Positions 54,119 through 64,000 of a DNA stretch of 64,000 nt are shown piece after piece. The stretch lies in assembly GCF_021018805.1 (NCBI RefSeq), contig NC_086258.1, positions 22,086,692 to 22,150,691 of the forward strand, written 5' to 3'. Position 1 is the stretch's first letter. Every line of letters begins with the position of its first letter. The translations under genes were made by a program, and so were the position numbers. The stretch comes from Prinia subflava. Lineage: Eukaryota; Chordata; Aves; Passeriformes; Cisticolidae. The notes beneath the pieces were generated by a model. It searched no databases, was not told the DNA's origin, and saw only the letters and a program-made list of their open reading frames with translations.

Positions 54119-55127
54119 GTAAGAGCCCCGGAGGGCGCGGTGCTCCCAGCTCCGGGCGTGGGTAAATCCTGTGGCTCAGCCTCTCCCGGCTGCCGCTGCT
54201 CCCGGGGTTGCTCTGTCACTGGAGGGTTTGTCTGGGACTGGCGTCGTGTGCACGAGCACTGAGTGCCGCGGGTGAAAGGACCTGGAAAGCCATGGATGGG
54301 GGCAGAGCCATTCCTTTTCTCGGGAAGAACGAGGGGAAGGAGCAGCGGTGGTGCAGGAGATCGGGAATGGAAATTTTCGTGCCAGCTCCTCTGCCAGCCG
54401 GCAGGTCCTGCTGGGCAGGGGGTTTGCCCTGGGGCTTGCCCCAGGCAGGAGCGTGGGGACTTTGCTGCCCGTGCCCCGGAGAGGACAGCGGGTGGGTTTG
54501 GTGCGGTGGCTGCCCTGGCCCCGTGCCAGGCCCCGGCCACTCCGCCGGAGTGAGGGAGCGGTTCCACCCCGTCCCGGGGGCTGCTGCCGCACCAGCCCTG
54601 CTGGGTGGCTTTGTTCTGTGCAGAACAGCTGCAAGGGACTGTCATCTGCCCCGTGCCACCCCCGGCGCTCCCTGCCCCAGCTCCCCGTGCCCGGGGGGCT
54701 CTGCTGGGGATTCTGGCACGGCCGGGGGTGATGCACATCCTGGCACTGGCTGTGTGTGCAGTCGTGTGGCTGCCCAGCTCCCCTGCCCTTGGCCCGGGGC
54801 CTCGGCTGTCCCCTGGGGCCCCGAGCAGCAGTGACAGGGCAATAAAGAGCGATGGCAGCGGCGATAACGAACAGAGAGCACAGCCCCGTCCAGAAAGGAA
54901 GCAAAAATCTGCATGCTCGGGGCCCGAGCTGCGAACAAACACACACGAGCCAACCCTGCAGCAGGCAGGGCTTAGTCCTCCCGCCCTGAGCGCTTCCCTC
55001 GGCATCCTTTGGCTGCTCAGAGCCACCTCCCGTGACCATTTACCTCCCCGGGATGCTGTTCCCTCCCACGGGAGCTCTCCAAGCGTCTGTGCAGCTCAGC
55101 AGCTCTTTTCTCTTTCCATCATTCCCT

Positions 55128-55192
55128 TAAAGCTTTGGCTTGGTGATCCTGGAGGTCTTTTCCATCCTAAACAATTCTGGGATTCTGGCATT
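55128..55192 (+). mobile_element. CR1: CR1 LINE short 3'-end fragment
   Basis: CTTGGTGATCCTGGAGGTCT, TTTCCATCCTAAACAATTCT and GGGATTCTGG match the last 60 or so bases of CR1. In the PIK3R6 5' intron. Confidence 0.75.
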
Positions 55193-56610
55193 CTTCCCCT
55201 TGACTAAGCCTGAACACAGGAACAAATTCCCCTGGGCTTCTAGGGCTGATTTATCACCTCTGAGTATCACAGACTTGTCCTGGCCCTGGTGAGATGACCC
55301 AGGCAGCCAGCAGTGGTTTTATTGGAGTTTCCAGTTGCGGGGCCACGTGTCCAGGTTGTTCTGTGACACAAACACTGCCTTCTTACTTTGGCCCCAGATG
55401 GGAGAATCTCTGCTCACAGAAGGGCCGTGACTGGCTCCTGTTCAGGCATCAAGCTGCACACCCCCATGGAGCAGCTCCCGTGTTTTCTGCTGTGCTCAGA
55501 GGGTTCCCCTGGGATCCCGTGAGCTCAGAGCAGCCCTGCTGGGACGTGGTGTCACTGCACAGGTGACAGGGGTCCTGCACAGCCTGTGTGTGGCTCCTGG
55601 CAGGGGTTTCCCTGTGCCCCAGCTCAGCTGGATTCAGGTTCCCACCTCCCCCCCAGCCTCTGACAGGTGGGGTGGGCACAGCTGCTGCTGTGACAGGGTC
55701 ACAGGGACCTTTCATTCACTCGATGAGGTGGGATGTGGGCAGGACCCCTCCCCAGCACCCAAACTACGATTTTCCCTTGGATTCCTGTGCTCCAAGAGCT
55801 TGGGAAGGCACAGCCCCCAGAGCAGCCCTGTGGTTATGTCCAGCCTCTCTAAGGCTGGCACGGCTCTCAGCCGGCCCTAGGGGCTCTCAGGGGCTGCTGT
55901 CCCTGTGGCTTTTGGCTTTGCTGAGCTGTGCTGCTGCTCCTGGTGTCTGAAGGAGGGGCTGAGCAGACTGAGTCACATCTTTGCTCTGAGGTGTGACACG
56001 CCTCGAAGGCAGCACCAGCCACCCACCGTGGAAGGGGCAGGGGAGCTGCTGGCAGAGATCTCTGCTGGGCCAGCTTTGATTGAGGCTTAGGGTGCTGTAG
56101 CTCTTCAGGCCAAACTGGAGTTTTGGGGTGCTCACTGAGAGCAGAGGGGGCTGTTGGTGCCTGTGCCCTGTAATTAAATCCCCTTTTTGACCTCGTTGTC
56201 CTGGTGCAACCCTAAACCCTCGTCCCTTCCTGGCTAAGGGCTTCCCTGTGCCCTCCCTGCCAGCAGCTGTCACATCACTCTGCCCTCTGTGCCCAGAGAG
56301 CTCCCCCAGCCCAGGCACCTGCTGCCCACAGGGGTGGTGCCATGCACAGCGTGCTGGGGTCACTCTGCTCACCCTCTTCCTGTCCCCCCAGGTGATTCCT
56401 CTGTGCCCTCCCCAAGTCACCTCTGCTGTGGCCACCTGTGGGCAGCTCCCAGCAGAGGCTGGAGCTCCTCTGCTATGCACAGGACAGTGCTGTGAGCCTG
56501 CACAGAGCCGGGCACGGGGACATTGTTCTGTCCCAGCCGGTGACACAGAGACAGCTGTGACAGTGCAGGGCTGTCCCAGTGACCGTGCTGCTGACGCTCC
56601 TGCCCAAGAG

Positions 56611-56722
56611 AGGGAATGCCCAGGGAATGGGTCTGGAGGGAGCCTGGGAACAGCTGTGCCACCCCACAGCCCCTCCCAGCCCAGGAAAGCAGCCTGGTCA
56701 CTCCCAGGTTGGCCACATTTGG
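56611..56722. repeat. Dispersed repeat, copy 1 of 2
   Basis: Shares GGGAATGGGTCTGGAGGGAG, AACAGCTGTGCCACCCC and TTGGCCACATTTG in the same order with 61700-61803. Both copies are in the PIK3R6 5' intron. I do not recognise the family. Confidence 0.7.
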
Positions 56723-57774
56723 AAGTCTGAGCTCTCCCTGCTTTGAGTTCCCCTCAGGTAGACAGTGCTTGTCTGGGCTGTTTGTGAGCACAGTCCTGGC
56801 AGTGGCTTTCAAATCACACATATTTTTTCCCTGTGATTGTTTTTCCAAAGTTTTTTGACTCTGGGGATGGAAAGAGATGCTAAATCTAAAAAGCTGCTGT
56901 TCCCGGAAAACTCTTTCCTTTCCTTAGGAAGAATGCAAAGTGATGTTGGCAAGGAAGTCTCCGAACAGTAAGTGGTGTCCAGGAAGCTGCTGGACTTCCA
57001 CAGCTTCAGCAAAGGCCTGGGGGCTCATCCAGAGCTGGGGGCTGATGAACACCCCCTGCAGTGCCAGGGGAGGAGTTTCATTGCTGAGCCGTCCATGAGC
57101 AGGACTCCCCTGGTGGGGCCATGCCTTCCCAGAGCAGCCAGCAGGCAAATGGAGCCTCAAAGAGATGCTGGAAAGCTGAGTCTGGGCTCGAGATTCTCTT
57201 CTTTGGCAGTAAGAGCCTGAGGGAGAGCATCTGCTTTCATCTCAGAGCTGTCTGGAGGCAGAGCCCTGCCAGGGCTGGAATTAAAACTGGAAATTAGAGC
57301 AGGAGTGGGGCTCAGGCTGGCCCCAGCACATGAGGTGCTCCCAGCTCTGCTGCAGGTCTGTCCACTCCAGCAGTGTGTCCAAAGGGCCAGAAAGGAGGCA
57401 GGGCATCTTTCTGTGGGGTTTGAGTCTCATACCCAGGGTTTTGCCCAGTTCTCATTAGAACTGAGAGCCCTCGGAGCTGATGGAAGGGAGAGGAGCAGAC
57501 CCTGCCCTCGCTGTTCATCCTTGGCCAGGGTCCTCAGGGGACCCTGGAGCTGCTATTGCCTGGCCAGCCAGGAGGGCTGGAGAAGGGAAAGCTGCCTTTG
57601 TCCCACTTTCCTACCTGGGCTGGAGGTCAGGATCCAGGCCAGAAACAGTGGATGGTGCTCTGGCAGATGGCAGGCTGTGAGAGGAGGAGCAAACAGGATG
57701 CAGCATCTACCTCTGGTAGGGTCCCCTGCAGCTCCAGCTTGGCCTGGGGTGAGGCTGTGAGGGGTGTCAGGGAC

Positions 57775-57865
57775 TAGGGGACATGGAGTGTGAGGGATTA
57801 AGGAGTGTAGGGGATTAAGGGACTAGAGGTACAAGGGATTAGGGGTGCAAAGCGTTAAGGGGCAT
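57775..57865. repeat. Degenerate GGGATTAGGG-like short tandem repeat
   Basis: Units of about 17-20 bp around GGGATTAAGG and GGGACTAG recur five or six times. Confidence 0.6.
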
Positions 57866-58539
57866 CAGGGATGCTGCTGGAGACGTTTCTAAGACTTTTG
57901 GAGCCACCAGCTGCAGTTTGGGATACAGCCCAGAGGATGCAACGTCAGATCCCCAGCACAGCTTGGGAGACACAGCCCTTCAGCTCCCACAGCCCTCTCC
58001 AGCTCCCATCCCATCCCATCCCATTATCCCGTGCTCCGGCCATGCGGGCTCCAGGAGCAGCCGGGGCTGGGCGGTGCCGGGAGCCGTGCCAGGCTCTGCT
58101 GTGCCGCTTTCAGCACCAGCCTCGCCCGCAGGAGCCGCGGGCGGACGGGGGAGGGCGGCACCAGGGGTGGCGGATTTGGGCAGTCCCCAGGCTGTCACCC
58201 CGGCTCCCTGAGCCCATTGCCCGCGTGTCCCCCGGGCTGAGCTCTCCCCGCGGTTCCGGCAGGACGCTGCGGCGCTGAACCTCGGCTCATCCTGCCCATG
58301 GTACCTGTGAGATCCTCCCTCGATCAGGGGTCCGGCCGGGTCGGCTGCAGCGCGGGGGGGAGGGCTGGGAGCGGGGCGGTGCCCGGGGTGGGCTGGGGAC
58401 AGGGCACAGCCGCTCCCCTGTGCGGGTGCGGGGTGCGCGTTTCTCTCTCTGTGGTGCAGCCGATAAACAGCTCCAGGGAAGCTCAGCCGTGCCCGGGCGG
58501 TGAGTTTGTAACTAACCACGGGCTGCCGGAGGCGTGGGG

Positions 58540-58620
58540 AGATGGCTTTGGAGCGGATAAATATAACCGGGAGGGAGCGAGGGGCTGCACTCCGTGTCCC
58601 GCTCTGGCACCGCTGTGCTC
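58540..58620 (+). promoter_or_regulatory. Candidate alternative PIK3R6 promoter (TATA plus initiator-like)
   Basis: GGATAAATATAACC (58555-58568) sits about 30 bp before an initiator-like TGCACTCC (A at 58589), inside a CpG-rich stretch (58020-58560). A GT donor-like site follows at CCAG|GTACTG near 58681. Inference only. Confidence 0.25.
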
Positions 58621-61600
58621 GGGCAGACCGGGAGGGGGGACAGGGACATCCTCCAGGGTGCCCGTAGCCAGCCCAGCTCCAGGTACTGGCATCTGGAATC
58701 CAGGCAGGGTGTGCGGGGCGCAGAGAGAGGATCCTGGACGAGCTGGAGCTTCCCAGGGGAGCCTTGTTTTCTGCCAGCCCAGCTCCCCCCACCGAAGGGT
58801 TTGAGCTTAGGTTTTCTTTTGTGGTTCCAGCTATTTCTGCCTCACGTCAGCTATTTCTGTGCCTCCCGTGTTTCACCTGGTCAGCGGGGTTTGGGGTTTA
58901 GTGATTTCTGAGAGTGTTGACAGCCTGTGAGACAGAGCAGGGGGACTTTGGGGAGCCTGTGCAGCCCCACATTTCCAGGGGACAGCCTGAGTCACCACGG
59001 TGGGGCTGAAGGGACTCACCTGGATGGACATGTCCCCGTCCTCTGAATGGGATTTTCAGTCTCACCCCAAAGGCTTCACAAAGGGCTGAGCCTCAACCCC
59101 TGCCCCAGGGTTAAGGAGGAAATACCCTGTTGTGGGGATGGGGCTGTGCTTCCCTGCAGGGCTGAGCTGTTCCTCCAGCACAAGGGCTGAAAGAACGTGG
59201 ATCCTCCTTCGTGGAGGATGAGGAGCAGCCCAGCTTGGGCTCTGTGTGGGGACTGATGGCCCTGTGGGGACAGTGACCTGTTGGCTGTACCTGCTGCTGC
59301 CCAGGACCCTCCAGACACGCCCATAAGCCAGCAGGGTGATGTTTGATCTGCTGGATCACCTGGTGGCAATGCCTTTGGTGCTCGTGATCAGCCCTCGGAG
59401 AAGGGAGAGGGCACTTGGGGTGGTGTCCCCAGCACTCAGGAATGCTGTCCCCAGCACTCAGGGGTGCTGTCCCCAGCACTTGGGCTGCTGTCCCCAGTGT
59501 TCCTCCCAGCCTGTAAGGATTAGGGAAGGGACAACCCTGGTGGGAGGTGAAAATTTCCTTGTGCACACCTGGGCCTGAGCAAACAGGGATCCCTGCTTAG
59601 GAGGAAGGAGCTTTAGTGGGACAAGCAGGGGAGGATGGAGAGGGAGGCAGAGGCTGGAGGATCCCAAAATGGGACAAACTTCACCTTGGAAATGCTGGGC
59701 TGAGATAGAGCAGGGGTACAAGCTCCCCACCCTGGGCCCCCACGGGTGCTGCTGTGAGGGGCTGAGGATGGGTTTGTGGGTGCTCAGCACCCCATGCTCA
59801 GCCAGGTCCTGCTCTTGCTGTCTCCAGCACCTGTAGTTTGGAACAGAAGTATTCCCTTTAGCCTTGCAACTCCCTTTAATCCATGAATTTATCTGCCAGT
59901 GTCCAGAGTGAGCTGCACTTTCACTGCCAAGTCCTTCCTTTTTAAGAATAGAGCCAAGTGTTCCCCAAAACTTCCCCAAACTCTTGGGGAAGGTGGCTTT
60001 GGGGTCATTTAGGGTTTTTGCACTATGAATTTCAAAATTATTGAAACCTGAAAGGAGAATTGCGACTTCTCTTCTTGCCCTTCCTTTTTCATTTTCTTCC
60101 CTGCAAAAGGAATAAAATCCAGCTGATGCCATGGGTATTTTAAGAATTGCAGAGAGGAAGTGGAGATTTGCAGCTCTGCAAAGAAGTGGGATGAATGCAG
60201 AGAAGGCTCTGGTCTTGCTGAGTTGGCAGACAGCAAAATACCCGGTTATGGGATGAGCTGTGCCTCGTGTCTGCTGCAGGGGAAGAGAGGAGATCCAGGG
60301 AGAGGAGGGGACAGAGAGCAGAGAACCCTCCTGGGAAGGATCCTGAAGGATCAGGGAACCTTCCCAGCCTTCTGGGGTGCAGGGAGGGGTTCCCAGAGAA
60401 AGGAACCAGTGCAGGGTCCATCCCCAGAAATGGGGAAAATTCCTGTTCCTTGTGCCAGGGATCCTTTCAGGAGAGCTGTGGCAGACAGAGAGGCTGCCTA
60501 GAGTGGGGGGCTCTGGGTTAGGGTACCCAGTGCTCCCCTTCCTCTGGGCTGGCATCATCCCTGCCTGCCTGCGGGGATCTGGGATGGGGCACAGCCAGGC
60601 CTGAGGGGCTGTACCCTCACCCTCGGGGAACACAGCAGGCAGAAAACATCCCAGGGAAGCCAGGGGGATTTCTGCTCATTTGGGCCCTGTGCCGGTCAAA
60701 AACACCCCAGGGAAAAGAGGGAATTTCTGCTCATCTGGGTCCTGTGCTGGTCCTGGCCAAGGGAGAACCAGTGGCTGGAGCCTGGCAGGGCCCTGCCTGA
60801 CCCCACTCTTCCTCAGAGCCTGTTCCTGTACGTGTCCTTTCATCCTCTTCTCCCATGACACCTGCCTGTGGGCAGTGTGATTGGGGACCAGTTTTTGTCC
60901 CTTTATGTTGGTTTTCCCGGGAGACCCAAGAACCAGGAGCAAGCAGGTGCACCGCGGGCTCAGCCTCAGCTCCTCCTTGCTGCCAGGGAGGAAGAGGAGC
61001 CCCTCTGGAGCAGACAGGTGAGCCGAGAAGCAGAGTTTCTCAGGCAGGCTGAGCTCACGTTGGTCTTTGCTAAATTTGGAAGCTCTGGCGGGCCAGCAGC
61101 GCCCGCCCCCGCAGCGCCGGGAGGATGCGGATGTGGGAAGCCACCGACATCTCCAGCCGCATTCAGCTGCTGCTTCCTCCGGCAGCACGGCCAAGAGGAG
61201 CCCGAGGGCAGAGCCAGGGCTCTCCCGTGGCTCCAGGGAGCCCGGTGCTTTCCCAGCAGGAGCTGAACCCCGGGGCTGGCAGTGCCACGCTGCTGGTGGC
61301 GTTTGGTGCCTGGAATGGATTAGAGCCATGCCTTTCCTTCTGCAGCCAGGGATTCAGGGGGCGATCTGTGAGTCCGGGGATGAGGAGGGCTGGTTGATGC
61401 TCTCGTGTGTCCCGGGCTGGCGTTCCAGCGGGCACATCGCGTCCCTGGCTGTGGCAGCGGCCCCAGGGCTTGAGTCAGCGGTGCCCAGGCTGTGGGAGCC
61501 TCCTGCCTGTGCCCACCACTCTGCCCAGGGACTCAGCACTTCTGGGAAGCCACCTGGGGCCTGGATAGGCAGTGCCGGTGCCAGGGGAAGGCCGGGGACT

Positions 61601-61699
61601 GTCACACTGTGTCCTCTCCTCCCCTGCCCTCTCAGCTCTCAAAGCTTGGTGGGAGTTGGAAATCCGTGGGTGCAGCTCATCGCCAGGGCCTTGGACAGG

Positions 61700-61803
61700 G
61701 AGGGAATATCCAGGGAATGGGTCTGGAGGGAGCCTGGAACAGCTGTGCCACCCCTCCCACCCCAGGACAGCAGCCCGGCCCCTCCCAGCTTGGCCACATT
61801 TGT
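61700..61803. repeat. Dispersed repeat, copy 2 of 2
   Basis: Direct-orientation relative of 56611-56722, differing by substitutions and a few short indels. Possibly an unclassified interspersed element or an old local duplication. Confidence 0.7.
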
Positions 61804-62504
61804 TCCCAGGGGCAGGAACAGAGCCCACACGGGGCTGGGCGCAGGCGGGTCCTGGAGGTGCTGCAGGAGCCTTTAACGAGTGTCTGGGAGCTGCTGTGAG
61901 CTCAGGGGCTCGAGTGGTGCATGGCAGGAATTCTCCCACCCGTGTCCGTCCTCCTCCTCCTGCAGAGTGGTGGATTTGGTGATGGAGATTTACAGATTTA
62001 GGAACTAGCTGGGTGGGGTTTGCCCCTAATTCTTCAAATCAAATAGAAAAAAAAATTAAATCATGGAAATTCAGGCTTTCCCCCCTCCTTTTTATTCCGA
62101 GATGAACCTTACATTTCAGATTCAGTTTGACTTAAGTTGGACATCTCTTAAATCCTGGGAGGATGAGGATTCCCATCCTGCCCTTCTCAGTGATGCTGCT
62201 GCTCATCCCTGGGGAGCTCCTTGCAGCACGAGGCTTTGGGAGCCAAAATCCTGATGGGATCAGCTTCGAGCTGGGGGTTTCTTCCCCAAACATGATCTGT
62301 GCTCACCCCTGGGGCTCTGCCTCTGCCCCACAGGGGTCCCGGTGCCTTTGTGCTCTCCCGAGGTTCATTTTGACTGATGTCCACCCCCACCTGAGCCGCG
62401 TGTGTCCTCATTTCCCGCAGGCACGGTCCCGGACCCGAGGCCATGCCCGAGGGCAGTGAGGAGTTCCGTGCAGCTCCCCCACGAGCTGCAGCCTCAGCCC
62501 GGCC

Positions 62505-62517
62505 ATGGAGAGCTCAG
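62505..62517 (+). CDS. PIK3R6: PIK3R6 coding exon 1 (13 coding bases)
   Basis: ATG GAG AGC TCA G, then the donor CTCAG|GTGGGT. The exon probably starts at 62421 after TTTCCCGCAG, giving 84 nt of 5' UTR here. An out-of-frame ATG at 62443 lies within that leader. Confidence 0.85.
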
Positions 62518-63847
62518 GTGGGTGACGCTGAGTCCCCTTGGGCACAGCTCTGTGGTTCCATCGCGTCTTCCCGGGGCTCTGAGGGCCCTGGGGAAGGGGT
62601 TCTGTCCCGTGCCCCCTCCCGGGCTATCCCTCCCTCGGAGGGGCTGGGCCGGCTCACGTCCCCTTGTCCCTTGCAGAGGTGGAGTCGGACATCCTGCGGC
62701 GGGTGCGGGCGCTGCTGCGGGAGCTGGATGGGCACCACCCCTCCTGCCAGAGCGACCGAGGTGAGGGGGCTGGCACTACCCGGGCCCCGCTGGGCACTGC
62801 CTGCCCCAACACCCCCCGCTCCCCTCTCAGAGCAGGTGGGGGGACACAGTGGCTTCACTCACTTGCCCTTCCTAACGCTCTCCCAGAGGTGCCAAATCCT
62901 ATATCAGCTGCATCCGTGCCCCAGGAGCCTCTGTCACCTTCTTCTGTCACCCTTCTGTCACCCCCTGCACAGCCTCGGTCACCCCTGCACGTCTCTCACT
63001 CACCCTGGGTCCCGCATTGAGCTGGGACATAAACGCAGAGCCCCAAGGGGTGACCGCGACCCCTCAGCCAGCCATGCCCAGCTCGGCGAGCCCCGGGCTG
63101 CAATCTCCCGGTCCCTCCCCGGGGATGTCCCTTTGCCGTGTCCTGCCCAACTCGTCCCTAAGGAATCAGCTGGTTCCTCTGCGTTATGGGTTTGGAGGAT
63201 AAAACTCTTACAGCCTGGGGAAACCTAAGGAATTTTGAACAATTGCTTTTACTTGGAGAACACAGGATATTTTACAGTTAGTTAAATTTGATTTTGCCTG
63301 GAATGAGCTGTGGCACCCTCAGGGCTGAGGTTTTGTGGTCCCTGCTCTGAGGGTGAGCTGTTGGCAGCCAGGGACCAGTGCTGGGACCAGCAGGATCCCA
63401 AATTCCTTGGGGCAGGTGGGGAAAGCAGCTGGGCTCAAACAGAGCAACAGAGGAACAGAAAACAAACTTTACATCCTTGCTTTCCTCCAGCTCCTAGGCT
63501 CTCAAGGAGCCGTTCCCAAGGGTTTCCCAGAATTAGATCTAACACCAGTGCTGTATCCAGAGGCAGGGCAGGCCCTTGCAGAGGGTTGCAGGTGGAAGCA
63601 GAGGGCAGAGGGGGCTGCTTTAGCTCTCAGCGATGTCAGAGCAGCGTCCCAGAGGGGATTTTGGAACTCCAGTGCTCAGGTCCCTGATTCCCCTGTGAAA
63701 CCTCACCCGGGTGCCTCCCTTGGTGACCCGACCTTCCCTGGCTCTCCCTTCTCAGGAATGCTGCGATGGACCCTGCACAAGAAAATCGACCAGAATCCCA
63801 GCACCAGCTGTGTCCTGGTCAGGATCCTCGTGAAGGAGCTGGAAAGG
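62505..63847 (+). CDS. PIK3R6: PIK3R6 (p84/p87 PI3K-gamma adaptor), first three coding exons; gene runs off the window
   Basis: Joined exons 62505-62517, 62677-62760 and 63756-63847 give 63 codons beginning MESSEVESDILRRVRALL and ending VLVRILVKELER. This lines up without gaps with my recollection of human p84/p87 (MESSDVELDLQRSVQAVLREL ... VLVRILLRELEK). Family knowledge: p84/p87 is the alternative p110gamma adaptor to p101, of about 750 residues. It helps PI3K-gamma respond to G beta-gamma and Ras, mainly in mast cells, neutrophils and heart. The first 97 coding bases stop at the same phase as PIK3R5 coding exon 1, supporting tandem origin. The start ATG has G at -3 and G at +4. The remaining exons lie beyond base 64000. 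Confidence 0.93.
62677..62760 (+). CDS. PIK3R6: PIK3R6 coding exon 2
   Basis: Follows GTCCCTTGCAG and ends CCGAG|GTGAGG. It has 84 nt and codes VESDILRRVRALLRELDG through to SDR, an amphipathic helix at the N-terminus of the family. Confidence 0.93.
62761..63755 (+). other. PIK3R6: PIK3R6 intron after coding exon 2
   Basis: 995 bp, phase 1. Nothing recognised inside except an AT-richer patch at 63230-63300. Confidence 0.85.
63756..63847 (+). CDS. PIK3R6: PIK3R6 coding exon 3
   Basis: Follows CTCCCTTCTCAG and ends GAAAGG|GTGAGT. It has 92 nt and codes GMLRWTLHKKIDQNP, then VLVRILVKELER, matching p84/p87. It leaves phase 0. A 20-bp tandem repeat begins at its donor. Confidence 0.94.
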
Positions 63848-63850
63848 GTG

Positions 63851-63925
63851 AGTGCCACCTCAGCGAGGGCAGTACCACCTCAGAGAGGGCAGTGCCACCT
63901 CAGAGAAGGCAGTGCCACCTCTGAG
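63851..63925. repeat. 20-bp tandem repeat at the PIK3R6 exon 3 donor
   Basis: Four copies of AGTGCCACCTCAGAGAGGGC-like units start at 63851, 63871, 63891 and 63911, three bases into the intron. Confidence 0.9.
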
Positions 63926-64000
63926 AAGTGCCCTGAGTGCAAGGCTGGTCCCTCTGTGCCGGGTGCTGGGTGAGGCTGAGGGATGGACTCAACTCCACCC

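Larger units (their letters stand above)
54119..62420 (+). other. PIK3R6: Probable PIK3R6 5' intron
   Basis: Holds a CR1 tip (55128-55192), two copies of an unnamed dispersed repeat, a degenerate repeat (57775-57865), a second CpG-rich region with a TATA-like box, a CpG cluster at 61085-61150, and a long minus-strand frame at 59458-60633 without recognisable homology. Confidence 0.45.

Noticed and set aside
1..64000. CRISPR arrays, bacterial operons, phage or viral genes
   Set aside because: Tandem repeats lack unique spacers, and the genes, introns and CR1 elements are those of a bird nuclear genome.

Overview
This window is vertebrate nuclear DNA and almost certainly avian. It is GC-rich with many CpG clusters, it carries several copies of the CR1 LINE (the dominant bird/reptile retroposon) with its diagnostic 3' end, and it holds compact multi-exon genes with GT-AG introns. 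There is no bacterial-type gene organisation, and nearly all long open frames are chance or repeat-driven. The species cannot be fixed from the sequence.

Two protein-coding genes are recognisable, both on the + strand and head to tail. PIK3R5, the p101 regulatory subunit of class IB PI3-kinase gamma, is present from start codon to stop codon (28180-47436). It has 18 coding exons and encodes 883 residues, against about 880 in human. PIK3R6, the p84/p87 alternative regulatory subunit, begins at 62505. Its first three coding exons (63 codons) are inside the window and the rest lies beyond base 64000. Both proteins are adaptors that bind the p110gamma catalytic subunit and couple it to G-protein beta-gamma signals in blood cells (and, for p84/p87, heart). 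The two genes share intron placement at their 5' ends, as expected of an old tandem duplication. In human they are neighbours in the same order, with NTN1 on the other side of PIK3R5, so NTN1 would be expected off the left end.

Layout. 1-28166: no recognisable protein gene. It holds tandem repeats (1-535, 2381-2765, 6031-6195, 19821-19980, 26838-27262), CR1 fragments (4299-4432, 20690-20885), a small CpG island (about 6520-6770), and AT-rich islands dense in TAAT homeodomain cores (9710-10030, 18385-18850, 20065-20155) that look like conserved regulatory DNA. A noncoding first exon of PIK3R5 should lie in this part; two candidates are listed. 28167-47436: PIK3R5, with minisatellites in its first and last introns and CR1 copies in introns 1 and 15. 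47437-about 53900: 3' UTR, intergenic DNA, a CR1 copy and a MEF2-like AT-rich element. 52400-55000: CpG-rich domain with a PU.1-like site and a good splice donor, the best candidate PIK3R6 first exon. 54119-62420: long 5' intron of PIK3R6 with a second CpG-rich, TATA-containing promoter candidate. 62421-63847: first PIK3R6 coding exons.

I found no previously undescribed system. The points most worth checking are a minimal upstream ORF ending one base before the PIK3R5 start, an overlapping upstream ORF in PIK3R6, a NAGNAG acceptor, repeat arrays next to splice sites, and the TAAT-rich putative enhancers.
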